Below, one piece after another: positions 6,390 through 14,695 of a DNA stretch of 33,592 nucleotides. Under the pieces are notes generated by a model. It ran no database searches and was not told the origin of the DNA. It saw nothing but the letters and a program-made list of their open reading frames with translations. The DNA is taken from the NCBI RefSeq assembly GCF_002869965.1, contig NZ_PEBS01000062.1, positions 1 through 33,592 on the forward strand. The letters are read 5' to 3'. Position numbers and translations under genes: made by a program. Numbering within the stretch: the first letter of the stretch is position 1; each line of letters starts with the position of its first letter. This DNA comes from Janthinobacterium sp. ROICE36. GTDB lineage: Bacteria > Pseudomonadota > Gammaproteobacteria > Burkholderiales > Burkholderiaceae_D.

Positions 6390-7886
6390 ATGACCGAACT
6401 CGAATTCAAATCGCTGGCCCAGCAAGGCTACAACCGCATCCCTTTGATCGCGGAGGCTTTTGCCGACCTGGAAACCCCGCTCACGCTGTACCTGAAACTG
6501 GCGCAGACCCAACAAGGCGGCAAGAACACTTTCTTGCTCGAATCCGTCGTCGGCGGCGAACGCTTCGGCCGCTATTCCTTCATCGGCTTGCCCGCCAACA
6601 CCGTCTTGCGCAGCCATGGCAAGCGCACGGAAATCGTCAGGAACGGCGTCGTGATCGAAGAGCATGAAGGCAATCCGCTCGACTTCATCGAACAGTACCA
6701 GTCGCGCTTCAAGGTGGCCCTGCGCCCCGGCATGCCGCGCTTTTGCGGCGGTCTGGCCGGTTACTTCGGCTACGACACCGTGCGCCACATCGAGAAAAAG
6801 CTGGCCGGTGGCGCACCGAAAGACGACTTGAACCTGCCCGACATCCAGTTGATGGTAACGGAGGAACTGGCCGTCATCGACAACCTGTCCGGCAAGCTGT
6901 ACCTGATCGTGTATGCAGACACCACACAGCCCGAGTCGTTCTCGAAAGCGCGCCAGCGCCTGAAGGACTTGCGCATGATGCTGCGCCGCGGGGTCGATGC
7001 GCCGGTCACCAGCGCCTCCGTACGCACGGAAACCATCCGCGACTTTTCCAAGGAAGACTATCTGAAAGCGGTCGCCAAGGCGCATGAATACGTGATGGCC
7101 GGCGACCTGATGCAAGTGCAGATCGGCCAGCGCATCCGCAAGCCTTACGTCGATTCGCCGCTGACCCTGTACCGTGCCCTGCGTTCGCTCAATCCCTCGC
7201 CCTACATGTACTTCTATAATTTCGGCGACATGCAGATCATCGGTGCCTCGCCCGAGATTTTAGTGCGCAACGAGAAGCTGGCGGATGGCGGCAAGAAAGT
7301 CACCTTGCGCCCCATCGCCGGCACCCGGCCACGCGGCGCCACGCCTGAACGCGACGCCGAACTGTCGGCCGAGCTGCTGGCCGACCCGAAAGAGATCGCC
7401 GAGCACGTGATGCTGATCGACCTGGCCCGCAACGACATCGGTCGCATCGCCGAAACGGGCAGCGTGCAAGTCACCGACCGCATGGTCATCGAAAAATATT
7501 CGCACGTGCAGCACATTGTCTCGAACGTGGAAGGCAGCTTGAAAGACGGCTTGTCGAACCTGGACGTGCTGCGCGCCACCTTCCCCGCCGGCACCCTGAC
7601 GGGCGCGCCAAAAGTGCGCGCCATGGAAGTGATCGACGAGCTGGAAATCACCAAGCGCGGCATCTATGGCGGCGCCTGCGGCTACCTGTCGTTTGGCGGC
7701 GAAATGGATGTGGCGATTGCCATCCGCACGGGCGTGATCAAGGACGGCATGCTGTATGTCCAGGCTGCGGCCGGCATCGTGGCAGACTCGATCCCCGAAA
7801 TGGAATGGCAGGAAACCGAAAACAAGGCGCGCGCCGTACTGCGCGCTGCCGAACAAGTGCAAGATGGCCTGGATGGGGAGTTTTAA
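6390..7886 (+). CDS. trpE: Anthranilate synthase component I
   Basis: 498 residues; converts chorismate and ammonia (from TrpG) to anthranilate, the first committed step to tryptophan. The N-terminal domain has the LLES feedback-site segment (49-52, LLESVVGGERFGRYSFIG). The C-terminal chorismate-binding domain shows IGASPEILVR, PIAGTRPRG, DLARNDIGR, TFPAGTLTGAPKVRAME and YGGACGYLSFGG. The ATG at 6390 has GGAGAG five bases upstream; a longer open frame from 6339 is not needed. It follows the attenuator and is one base from trpG, so the two subunits are made together. Confidence 0.97.
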   Translation: MTELEFKSLAQQGYNRIPLIAEAFADLETPLTLYLKLAQTQQGGKNTFLLESVVGGERFGRYSFIGLPANTVLRSHGKRTEIVRNGVVIEEHEGNPLDFIEQYQSRFKVALRPGMPRFCGGLAGYFGYDTVRHIEKKLAGGAPKDDLNLPDIQLMVTEELAVIDNLSGKLYLIVYADTTQPESFSKARQRLKDLRMMLRRGVDAPVTSASVRTETIRDFSKEDYLKAVAKAHEYVMAGDLMQVQIGQRIRKPYVDSPLTLYRALRSLNPSPYMYFYNFGDMQIIGASPEILVRNEKLADGGKKVTLRPIAGTRPRGATPERDAELSAELLADPKEIAEHVMLIDLARNDIGRIAETGSVQVTDRMVIEKYSHVQHIVSNVEGSLKDGLSNLDVLRATFPAGTLTGAPKVRAMEVIDELEITKRGIYGGACGYLSFGGEMDVAIAIRTGVIKDGMLYVQAAAGIVADSIPEMEWQETENKARAVLRAAEQVQDGLDGEF

Positions 7887-7887
7887 G

Positions 7888-8451
7888 ATGCTGCTGATGA
7901 TCGACAACTATGACTCCTTCACCTACAACATCGTGCAGTATTTCGGCGAACTGGGTGAAGACGTGCGGGTCTACCGCAACGATGAAATCACGATCGAACA
8001 GATCGAAGCGCTGAACCCGGACCGCATCTGCATCTCGCCCGGCCCGAAAGCACCAGCGCAGGCGGGCATATCGGTGGAAGTGCTGAAACACTTTGCCGGC
8101 AAGAAGCCGATACTGGGCGTGTGCCTGGGCCACCAGGCCATCGGCGAGGCGTTTGGCGGCAAGGTCATCCGCGCCAAGCAGGTCATGCATGGCAAGACTT
8201 CCCTCATCGCGCATACGGGCGTGGGCGTATTCAAGGACCTCCCCAGCCCCTTCACAGTGATCCGCTACCACTCTTTGGCGATCGAACGCGCCTCGCTGCC
8301 TTCCTGCCTGGAAGTGACGGCGTGGACGGACGACGGCGAAATCATGGGCGTGCGCCACCGGGAATACGATATCGAGGGCGTGCAGTTCCACCCCGAATCG
8401 ATCCTCTCGGAGCACGGCCACGCCCTGCTGAAGAACTTTCTCGAGCGCTGA
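7888..8451 (+). CDS. trpG: Anthranilate synthase component II (glutamine amidotransferase)
   Basis: 187-residue class I glutamine amidotransferase that supplies ammonia to TrpE. The catalytic triad is C79 in GVCLGHQA with H168 and E170 in VQFHPES. The start at 7888 is one base after the trpE stop, with GGGGAG inside the trpE end as ribosome site. A longer open frame from 7756 overlaps trpE and is not real. The usual SPGPCTP oxyanion segment reads SPGPKAPAQAG, a variation outside the triad. In many bacteria this subunit also serves folate synthesis with PabB. Confidence 0.97.
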   Translation: MLLMIDNYDSFTYNIVQYFGELGEDVRVYRNDEITIEQIEALNPDRICISPGPKAPAQAGISVEVLKHFAGKKPILGVCLGHQAIGEAFGGKVIRAKQVMHGKTSLIAHTGVGVFKDLPSPFTVIRYHSLAIERASLPSCLEVTAWTDDGEIMGVRHREYDIEGVQFHPESILSEHGHALLKNFLER

Positions 8452-8516
8452 TTCCCTGCGCACGCCACGGCGTGCCATCAGTGTCCTCCTGCGCCATCAT
8501 TGAAGAAGGAAGCATC

Positions 8517-9560
8517 ATGCCGATCACCCCACAAGAAGCCCTGTTGCGCTGCATCGAACACCGCGAAATCTTTCACGACGAAATGCTGTACCTGTTCCGC
8601 CAGATCATGTCCGGCGAAATGTCGCCCACCATGATCGCGGCGCTGACCATGGGCTTGCGCGTAAAAAAGGAAACCATCGGCGAAATCGCCGCCGCCGCGC
8701 AAGTAATGCGCGAGTTTTCCACCAAGGTGCCCATGGCCGACACCACCAACCTGCTCGACATCGTCGGCACGGGCGGCGACGGCGCGCACACTTTTAATAT
8801 CTCCACCGCCTCGATGTTCGTGGCGGCAGCAGCCGGCGCGCGCGTGGCCAAGCATGGCGGGCGCAGTGTGTCTTCCTCGTCCGGCAGCGCCGACGTGCTG
8901 GACTCCCTGGGCGTCAACATCAACCTGCAGCCAGAGCAGATCGCCCAGTCGATCGCGCAGACGGGCATCGGTTTCATGTACGCACCGAACCACCATGCGG
9001 CGATGAAGCATGCGGCGCCCGTGCGCAAGGAACTGGGCGTGCGCACGATCTTCAATATCCTGGGGCCGCTGACCAATCCCGCAGGCGCGCCAAACATCCT
9101 GATGGGCGTGTTCCACGCCGACCTGGTCGGCATCCAGGTACGCGTGCTGCAGCGCCTGGGCGCGCAGCATGCCATCGTCGTGTATGGCCGTGACAATATG
9201 GATGAGGTATCGCTGGGTGCGGCCACCATGGTCGGTGAACTGATCAACGGCGAAATCCGAGAATATGAAATCCATCCAGAAGATTTCGGCATGTCGATGA
9301 TCGCCAGCCGCAACCTGAAAGTGGCCAACTCCATCGAGTCGAAGGCCAAGATGATGGAAGCGCTGCGCGGCGAGCCCGGTGCGGCAGCGGACATCGTCGC
9401 CTTGAACGCGGGCACGGCGCTGTACGCGGCCGGCGTGGCCAGCTCGATCGAAGACGGCCTGGCGCGCGCGCGCGCCGCCGTCAGCTCGGGCGCCGCCATA
9501 GCGAAACTCGACCAATTCGTGCAGGTGACGCAGCAGCTGGGCACCCCGGCGCAAGCGTAA
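8517..9560 (+). CDS. trpD: Anthranilate phosphoribosyltransferase
   Basis: 347 residues; transfers phosphoribosyl from PRPP to anthranilate. PRPP- and anthranilate-binding motifs are clear: DIVGTGGDGAHTFNISTA, KHGGRSVSSSSGSADVLD, the NPAGAPN segment, and the metal-binding DE pair in GRDNMDEVSLG. The ATG at 8517 has AAGGAAG five bases upstream; a longer open frame starting inside trpG is spurious. It lies 65 bases after trpG and 35 bases before trpC, within one operon. Confidence 0.97.
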   Translation: MPITPQEALLRCIEHREIFHDEMLYLFRQIMSGEMSPTMIAALTMGLRVKKETIGEIAAAAQVMREFSTKVPMADTTNLLDIVGTGGDGAHTFNISTASMFVAAAAGARVAKHGGRSVSSSSGSADVLDSLGVNINLQPEQIAQSIAQTGIGFMYAPNHHAAMKHAAPVRKELGVRTIFNILGPLTNPAGAPNILMGVFHADLVGIQVRVLQRLGAQHAIVVYGRDNMDEVSLGAATMVGELINGEIREYEIHPEDFGMSMIASRNLKVANSIESKAKMMEALRGEPGAAADIVALNAGTALYAAGVASSIEDGLARARAAVSSGAAIAKLDQFVQVTQQLGTPAQA

Positions 9561-9595
9561 GCTCCCCCGCCCTCCTTTATAGAATAGCGACCATC

Positions 9596-10396
9596 ATGTC
9601 CGACATACTCGATAAAATCCTGGCCGTGAAGGCCGATGAAGTGGCGAAGGCCAAAGCCCACCGCAGCCTGGCCAGCCTGCGCAACGACGTGGAAAGCGAC
9701 AACGCCCTGCGCGCCGGCCTGCGCGGCTTCGAGGCAAGCCTGCGCCAGCATATCGCCGCCGGCAAACCCGGCATCATCGCCGAAGTAAAAAAGGCGTCGC
9801 CATCGAAAGGCGTGATCCGCGCCGACTTCCGCCCGTTTAACATCGCCGCCAGCTATGCAGCGCATGGCGCGGCTTGCCTGTCCGTGCTGACGGACGAGCA
9901 GTTCTTCCAGGGCTGCGTGGCATATCTGCAGCAGGCGCGCGCCGCCTGCGCCATCCCTGTGCTGCGCAAGGATTTCATGGTCGACATGTACCAGATCTAT
10001 GAAGCGCGCGCCATGGGCGCCGACTGCATCCTGTTGATCGTCGCCGCGCTCGACCACGGCCTGATGGCCGACATGGAGGCGTGCGCCCACGAACTGGGCA
10101 TGGACGTGCTGATCGAAAGCCACGACGGCGAAGAACTCGACGCGGCACTCAAGCTCAAGAGCGCGCTGATCGGCATCAACAACCGCAACCTGCGCACGTT
10201 CGAGACCTCGCTCGACACCACGATTAATCTCTTGCCGCGCATCCCGCAAGACAAATTGATCATCACGGAATCGGGCATCCACAGCACGGCCGACGTGAAA
10301 CGCATGCGCGATGCGCGCATCCACAGCTTCCTGGTGGGCGAAGCGTTCATGCGCGCGCCAGACCCCGGCGTGGAACTGGAGCGCCTGTTCAGTTAA
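9596..10396 (+). CDS. trpC: Indole-3-glycerol phosphate synthase
   Basis: 266-residue TIM-barrel enzyme that closes the indole ring from CdRP. Characteristic segments are IIAEVKKASPSKGVIR, VLRKDFMVD (catalytic lysine), IGINNRNL and ITESGI. It is a stand-alone TrpC, not fused to TrpF, as usual in beta-proteobacteria. No trpF or trpBA is present nearby, so the rest of the pathway is encoded elsewhere. The ribosome site before the ATG at 9596 is weak. Confidence 0.97.
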   Translation: MSDILDKILAVKADEVAKAKAHRSLASLRNDVESDNALRAGLRGFEASLRQHIAAGKPGIIAEVKKASPSKGVIRADFRPFNIAASYAAHGAACLSVLTDEQFFQGCVAYLQQARAACAIPVLRKDFMVDMYQIYEARAMGADCILLIVAALDHGLMADMEACAHELGMDVLIESHDGEELDAALKLKSALIGINNRNLRTFETSLDTTINLLPRIPQDKLIITESGIHSTADVKRMRDARIHSFLVGEAFMRAPDPGVELERLFS

Positions 10397-10416
10397 ACCA
10401 TGGTAGGCTGGCAGCC

Positions 10417-10869
10417 ATGAGAGATGCGATCACCATCCTTGCCGCCACTGTCCTGCTGTCGGCTTGCCAGACTGCCTCCCCTCCAGTGGAGCGCACGCCC
10501 CCTCGCACGCCGGCCGCGATACAGCTTGCTGCCAACATCGACGCCTACAAGTCGCTGGCGGCGCAGCAGATCATGGCGGCCAACGGCGCATATACATTCA
10601 ACGGGCGCCTGCCGCCCCTGTTGCCGGCCATCGTCGTGCTCGACCTGAGCGTTGGCCCCGACGGCGAGCTGAAAAGCGTGCGCGTGCACCGTTCACGCGA
10701 CAGCGAAGCATCGGCTGCCGCGCTGGCAGCCGTGCGGCGCGTGCAAGAACTCTTTCCGCCCGCGGCACACCTGATGCACCGCCACGCCAGAACCTTCGAT
10801 TTTTCCGAAACCTTTTTGTTCAACGAGCAGTATCGATTCCAGCTGCGGACATTGTCAGGTCCGCAATAA
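10417..10869 (+). CDS. Putative lipoprotein with TonB-C-like domain
   Basis: 150 residues. The N-terminus is a short lipoprotein signal (MRDAITILAATVLLSAC, lipid cysteine C17). Residues about 60-115 resemble the TonB C-terminal fold (LPAIVVLDLSVGPDGELKSVRVHRSRDSEASAAALAAVRR). There is no transmembrane anchor or Pro-rich arm, so it is not a classical TonB. It starts 20 bases after trpC and may be cotranscribed with it. Its last 50 bases overlap the convergent diguanylate cyclase gene. Function unknown. Confidence 0.75.
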   Translation: MRDAITILAATVLLSACQTASPPVERTPPRTPAAIQLAANIDAYKSLAAQQIMAANGAYTFNGRLPPLLPAIVVLDLSVGPDGELKSVRVHRSRDSEASAAALAAVRRVQELFPPAAHLMHRHARTFDFSETFLFNEQYRFQLRTLSGPQ

Positions 10870-12022
10870 ACGCGCAAGCATCGAGTTCGATGCGGTCGCG
10901 TCCCCGCTCCTTGGCCAGGTACAGGGCGGCATCGGCGCGCGACAGCAATTCATCCAGCCCCTCCAGCACCGATGCCTGGCAAGCGACGCCTATGCTGACC
11001 GTGCACGAAGGCAGCCCCGCATGACTGGACTCGCGCAGCAAGGCGCGAATGCGTTCGGCCACGCCCAACGCACTTTGCGCAGAGATGTCCGGCATCAGCA
11101 CGACGAACTCCTCGCCGCCGAAACGCGCCACGCAATCCGATTCGCGCAGGGCGCCATCGATGATGGTGGCCACATGCGCCAGCACCTGGTCACCCACCGC
11201 GTGACCATAGCGGTCATTGATCGCTTTGAAGTAATCGAGGTCGATGCTGAGCAGTGTCAGCGGCAAACGGCGGCGGCGCAGATTGCCTATCTCGCGCGCA
11301 TAGGCATCGCCAAAGCCGCGCCGGTTCAACACCTGCGTCAACGGATCGTGGGTCGAACGGCGCTCCAGTATCTGCTGCAGGCGTCGCGTCGCCACCGTCA
11401 TGAAGCCTACCGTCAGCAGAAGCGCCATGAAATTGGCGACTGCCAGATAGATGCCGGCCGGCGTGGCGGCCACCGCCAGGGTCACACTGGCGCCGCCATG
11501 CAGCAACGCCGACACCCCGCGCGCCAGCACCACGACAGCTTGCAGCAGCATCAGCGCACCAAAGAAAAAACTAGAAAAATGGCGCTCGCCGTAGCGCCAT
11601 ACCAGCTGCACCTGCCGCGCATAAAACAGGAAGACCAGCAGGGAGAAGAGCGCCACGCGCGCCGAGAAATCGGGGCGCACCAGCAGCCACCAGCTGCTGC
11701 CAGCGATGGCCAGAACAAGTATCAGCAGATAGGCGCGGCGACTCGTCGCCCGGCCATAGAATTTCTCAGTGCCCAGCATCGACAGGCCGATGCCGGCCAC
11801 CAGCGCCGCATTGGCCGCGATCATGGAAAATGCCTGCGGCAGCACCTCGCGGGTAGCGAACAGCAGGGATGCGCACACCAGCAACAGCAAACCGGCCGCC
11901 CAATGTCCCAGGCCATGCACCTCGCGCCGAAAACTACGATACACGGAGAACATGACGATGCTCATCGCCCCGCACATCAGGGTCGTCATCAACATGATCG
12001 TTCGTGGATCGAGGGTTTGCAC
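10820..12022 (-). CDS. Membrane diguanylate cyclase (GGDEF)
   Basis: 400 residues from a GTG at 12022. The first 215 residues contain about six or seven hydrophobic helices, a membrane sensor region I cannot assign to a named family. The GGDEF domain follows (about 222-385): DPLTQVLNRRGF, SIDLDYFKAINDRYGH, active site GGEEF at 302-306, inhibitory RxxD site RESD at 293-296 exactly five residues before it. It should make cyclic di-GMP from two GTP and be product-inhibited. The terminal 19 residues after RDRIELD are not part of the domain and are encoded in the 50-base convergent overlap with the preceding lipoprotein gene. No clear ribosome site is seen before the GTG or the ATG at codon 10. 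Confidence 0.9.
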   Translation of the reverse strand: MQTLDPRTIMLMTTLMCGAMSIVMFSVYRSFRREVHGLGHWAAGLLLLVCASLLFATREVLPQAFSMIAANAALVAGIGLSMLGTEKFYGRATSRRAYLLILVLAIAGSSWWLLVRPDFSARVALFSLLVFLFYARQVQLVWRYGERHFSSFFFGALMLLQAVVVLARGVSALLHGGASVTLAVAATPAGIYLAVANFMALLLTVGFMTVATRRLQQILERRSTHDPLTQVLNRRGFGDAYAREIGNLRRRRLPLTLLSIDLDYFKAINDRYGHAVGDQVLAHVATIIDGALRESDCVARFGGEEFVVLMPDISAQSALGVAERIRALLRESSHAGLPSCTVSIGVACQASVLEGLDELLSRADAALYLAKERGRDRIELDACAFIADLTMSAAGIDTAR

Positions 12023-12159
12023 GTTAGGCGAGATCTAAAAGAGACAGTTCGGCAATTTTAGTTTAGTTGAAGGAAAATTAGTTCATTTGCGGTAAATATG
12101 ATGGCACAGCGCCAATATTGGCGGATTAGTTGCATTCAAGAAGTGGCATCTTGAAATGA

Positions 12160-12185
12160 AAAACCGGCCATAAACGGCCGGTTTT
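12160..12185. terminator. Bidirectional rho-independent terminator
   Basis: AAAACCGGCC (12160-12169) pairs with GGCCGGTTTT (12176-12185), ten pairs with a six-base loop. It lies 20 bases past the stop of the minus-strand M61 peptidase gene. Its A/T flanks allow use in both directions. Confidence 0.85.
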
Positions 12186-12204
12186 CGAACTTAACGCATG
12201 ATCA

Positions 12205-14046
12205 TCATGCCGCGCTAGGACGCTTCAGTCCCGTGGCTTTCTGTGGTGCCGGCAGCAAGCTCAAGCTGACACCCGGCACGCGGTCACCCTGCAATACGGT
12301 GGCAAACGTCATCAGCTCGTCGCGGCGGAAGGCGTGGATGGCCACCCTGGCGCCGACGGCATAACGGGCCAGCAAGGTGTCGAGGTTGGTGCCGGTCACG
12401 CGCAAGCCATCGACCGCCACCAGCACGTCGCCCGCCGACAGGCCAGCCACATGGGCGGCGCCGCCCTGGTGCACCTGCGCCAGTCTGGCATCGTTGCCGT
12501 CGCGGCCCAGATTGACGTCCAGGCTGGGCTTTTCCGCCTTGCGCGAGTCGCTGTATTTCACGCCGAACGGCGCCAGCAAGCGCGCCAGTGGCACATCGTC
12601 CGTGCCGCGGATGTAGCGCTCGAAGAACGGCTTCATGCGCGTGCCGGAAATCTCATCGAACAGGGCTTCGACTTCGGCCGGCGTCACGCCACGGCCTTTG
12701 CCTTCTCCCTTGCCCTTGTAGAAATCGCGGCCATAGCGCTGCCACAGCGCCTGCATCACGTCGTCCAGCGATTGCTCGCCATCCGTCTTGCTGCGGATCG
12801 TCAGGTCGAAAGCCAGCGCGATCAGCGAACCCTTGGTGTAATAGCTGACGATGGCGTTCGGCGCGTTTTCATCCTGGCGATAGTACTTGCCCCAGGCGTC
12901 GAAGCTGGAATCGGCCACGCTTTGCTTGCTGCGACCGCTGCCGCGCAGCACGCTGTTGACGGTCTTGCCCAGCAGCTTGAAATAGGCTGCCTCGTCGATC
13001 AGGCCGGCGCGCACCAGCATCAGGTCGTCGTAATAGCTGGTGAAGCCCTCGAATAGCCACAGCAGCGGCGAATAGCTTTCCGCCTGCAGCTTGTACGGCG
13101 CAAAAGCGGCCGGCTTGATGCGCTTGACGTTCCAGGTGTGGAAGTACTCATGGCTGCACAGGCCGAGGAATTTCAGGTAGCCGTCGCCGATCTCCGTGCT
13201 GTCCGACGCCGTCGTCGGCAAGTCGGCGCGGGCGCAGATCAGCGCCGTCGAAGCACGGTGTTCGAGGCCGCCGTAACCGTCGCCGACGGCCATGGTCATG
13301 AACACATAGCGGTCCATCGGCGCCTTTTTTGTCTTCGGCTCGAAGAAGGCGATCTGCGTTTCGCAGATCGCCTTCAGATCACGGCATAAACGGGCCAGGT
13401 CCAGGTTTGGCACCTTGCCCGTGACAACGATATCGTGCGGCACGCCATGCGCCTTGAAGGTGGCCAGCGCGAAGTCGCCCATCTCCATCGGGTGGTCGAT
13501 CAACTCATCGTAATTGGCGGCCTGGTAGCTGCCAAAGCCATAGCGCTTCGCTTTGAGTTCCGGCAAGGTGGTGGCCACGCGCCAGGTCTTGCAAGCGGCA
13601 TCCTTCGGCTGCACGATGTGCACCTCGTGCGCATCGGATTCCTGGCCCAGTACGCGCAGAAACACGCTGGTGCCGTTGAAGAAGCCGTGATTCTGGTCCA
13701 GGTGTGCGGTGCGCACGGACAAATCCCACGCATACACGTCGTATTCGACCGTCAAGGCGCCCTTGCACGGAGCGGCTTGCCACGAATGCTTGTCCAGCTT
13801 GGTCAGCGCCACGGCCTTGCCCTCGGCCTCGGCGCGGATGCTGACGATGTTGCGCGAAAATTCGCGGATCATGTAGCTGCCCGGGATCCAGGCCGGCAAG
13901 GACAAGATTTGGCCGATGGCGGCCGGCGACTTGACCGTCAATGTGACTTTGAACATGTGGCCAGCCAGGTCGGAGGCGGCGATGCTGTAGATGATGCCGG
14001 CGGCGGGCGCCTTGGCGATACTTTTTTTAATTGGAGCTTTTTTCAT
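12205..14046 (-). CDS. M61 family glycyl-aminopeptidase-type metallopeptidase
   Basis: 613 residues. Zinc peptidase with HEYFH at 299-303 (H299, E300, H303) and the third ligand E333 in LFEGFTSYYDDL. The N-terminal beta domain includes LPAWIPGSYMIREFSRNI, and a C-terminal PDZ domain follows (about 510-590, GGAAHVAGLSAGDVLVAVDGLRV). Family members include a Sphingomonas enzyme that releases N-terminal glycine; the natural substrate here is unknown. There is no signal peptide; the first 12 residues are lysine-rich. GAGGA lies six bases before the ATG. It follows mocA on the same strand by 27 bases and is probably the last gene of that transcript, ending at the strong terminator near 12170. Confidence 0.93.
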   Translation of the reverse strand: MKKAPIKKSIAKAPAAGIIYSIAASDLAGHMFKVTLTVKSPAAIGQILSLPAWIPGSYMIREFSRNIVSIRAEAEGKAVALTKLDKHSWQAAPCKGALTVEYDVYAWDLSVRTAHLDQNHGFFNGTSVFLRVLGQESDAHEVHIVQPKDAACKTWRVATTLPELKAKRYGFGSYQAANYDELIDHPMEMGDFALATFKAHGVPHDIVVTGKVPNLDLARLCRDLKAICETQIAFFEPKTKKAPMDRYVFMTMAVGDGYGGLEHRASTALICARADLPTTASDSTEIGDGYLKFLGLCSHEYFHTWNVKRIKPAAFAPYKLQAESYSPLLWLFEGFTSYYDDLMLVRAGLIDEAAYFKLLGKTVNSVLRGSGRSKQSVADSSFDAWGKYYRQDENAPNAIVSYYTKGSLIALAFDLTIRSKTDGEQSLDDVMQALWQRYGRDFYKGKGEGKGRGVTPAEVEALFDEISGTRMKPFFERYIRGTDDVPLARLLAPFGVKYSDSRKAEKPSLDVNLGRDGNDARLAQVHQGGAAHVAGLSAGDVLVAVDGLRVTGTNLDTLLARYAVGARVAIHAFRRDELMTFATVLQGDRVPGVSLSLLPAPQKATGLKRPSAA

Positions 14047-14073
14047 GTTTTCCTCGTGTCTGGCATGGGTGTT

Positions 14074-14682
14074 CTAAAGTCGCCCGGGCGCGCCATGCAC
14101 CGGCGACAAATCGTCAGGTGTATCAATATCGCGCAAGATGCCGCTGTCGTCCACTCTCACGTCGCATACCGCATGGCTGTTGACGATGCTGCGCGCGCCC
14201 TGGTCGCCATCGAGCGCCAGCAGCAGCGGCAAGTGAAAGGCACTGAACGCGACAGGATTGCCGCGCCGGCCCTGGAACACGGGCACGGCGATGCGCGCGC
14301 CATCTTCTATGGCTTGCGACAAGGCGGCGATTGTAGCCGGTTCCACACCAGGCATGTCGCCCAGGGCGATCAGCCAGCCCGGCGCGCCGCGCACATAATC
14401 GATGGCGCAGGTGAGCGAGGCGGCCATGCCCGTGTCGGCATCATCGCAGACGCGCACCTCGCAGCCTAGCGCACCGAGCACGCGCGCCACCTGCGTGTCG
14501 TCGGCACGCACCACGGCCAGCACGCGCGGCAAGGCGGCCAGCATGTTCCTGGCCGCCGCCACCACTACCGGCAAGCCCGCATGCGGGCCTTCCATCAAAG
14601 GCTGCAATAATTTGTTCTGTACGCCGGAAGGGTCGAACCTGCGCCCCCTTCCGGCTGCCAGCAAGATGCCGACCGTACTCAA
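14074..14682 (-). CDS. mocA: Molybdenum cofactor cytidylyltransferase (MocA-like)
   Basis: About 202 residues. The nucleotidyltransferase signature is VGILLAAGRGRRFDPSG..NKLLQPL, followed by LIALGDMPGVEP and GRRGNPVAF. MocA adds CMP to molybdenum cofactor to give the dinucleotide form used by xanthine-dehydrogenase-family enzymes, and the gene sits right behind such an enzyme (iorB). No ATG start fits. A TTG at 14682 gives the expected start LSTVGILLAAG and leaves a 13-base gap after iorB. A TTG at 14715 would overlap iorB by 20 bases. The function is inferred from signature and context; a MobA-like protein of other specificity is the alternative. Confidence 0.85.
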   Translation of the reverse strand: MSTVGILLAAGRGRRFDPSGVQNKLLQPLMEGPHAGLPVVVAAARNMLAALPRVLAVVRADDTQVARVLGALGCEVRVCDDADTGMAASLTCAIDYVRGAPGWLIALGDMPGVEPATIAALSQAIEDGARIAVPVFQGRRGNPVAFSAFHLPLLLALDGDQGARSIVNSHAVCDVRVDDSGILRDIDTPDDLSPVHGAPGRL

Positions 14683-14695
14683 AAGACCACTGCCG

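Noticed and set aside
11021..12061. 346-codon plus-strand ORF opposite the diguanylate cyclase
   Set aside because: Gln/His/Arg-rich shadow of a gene with clear GGDEF motifs; no ribosome site or domain.
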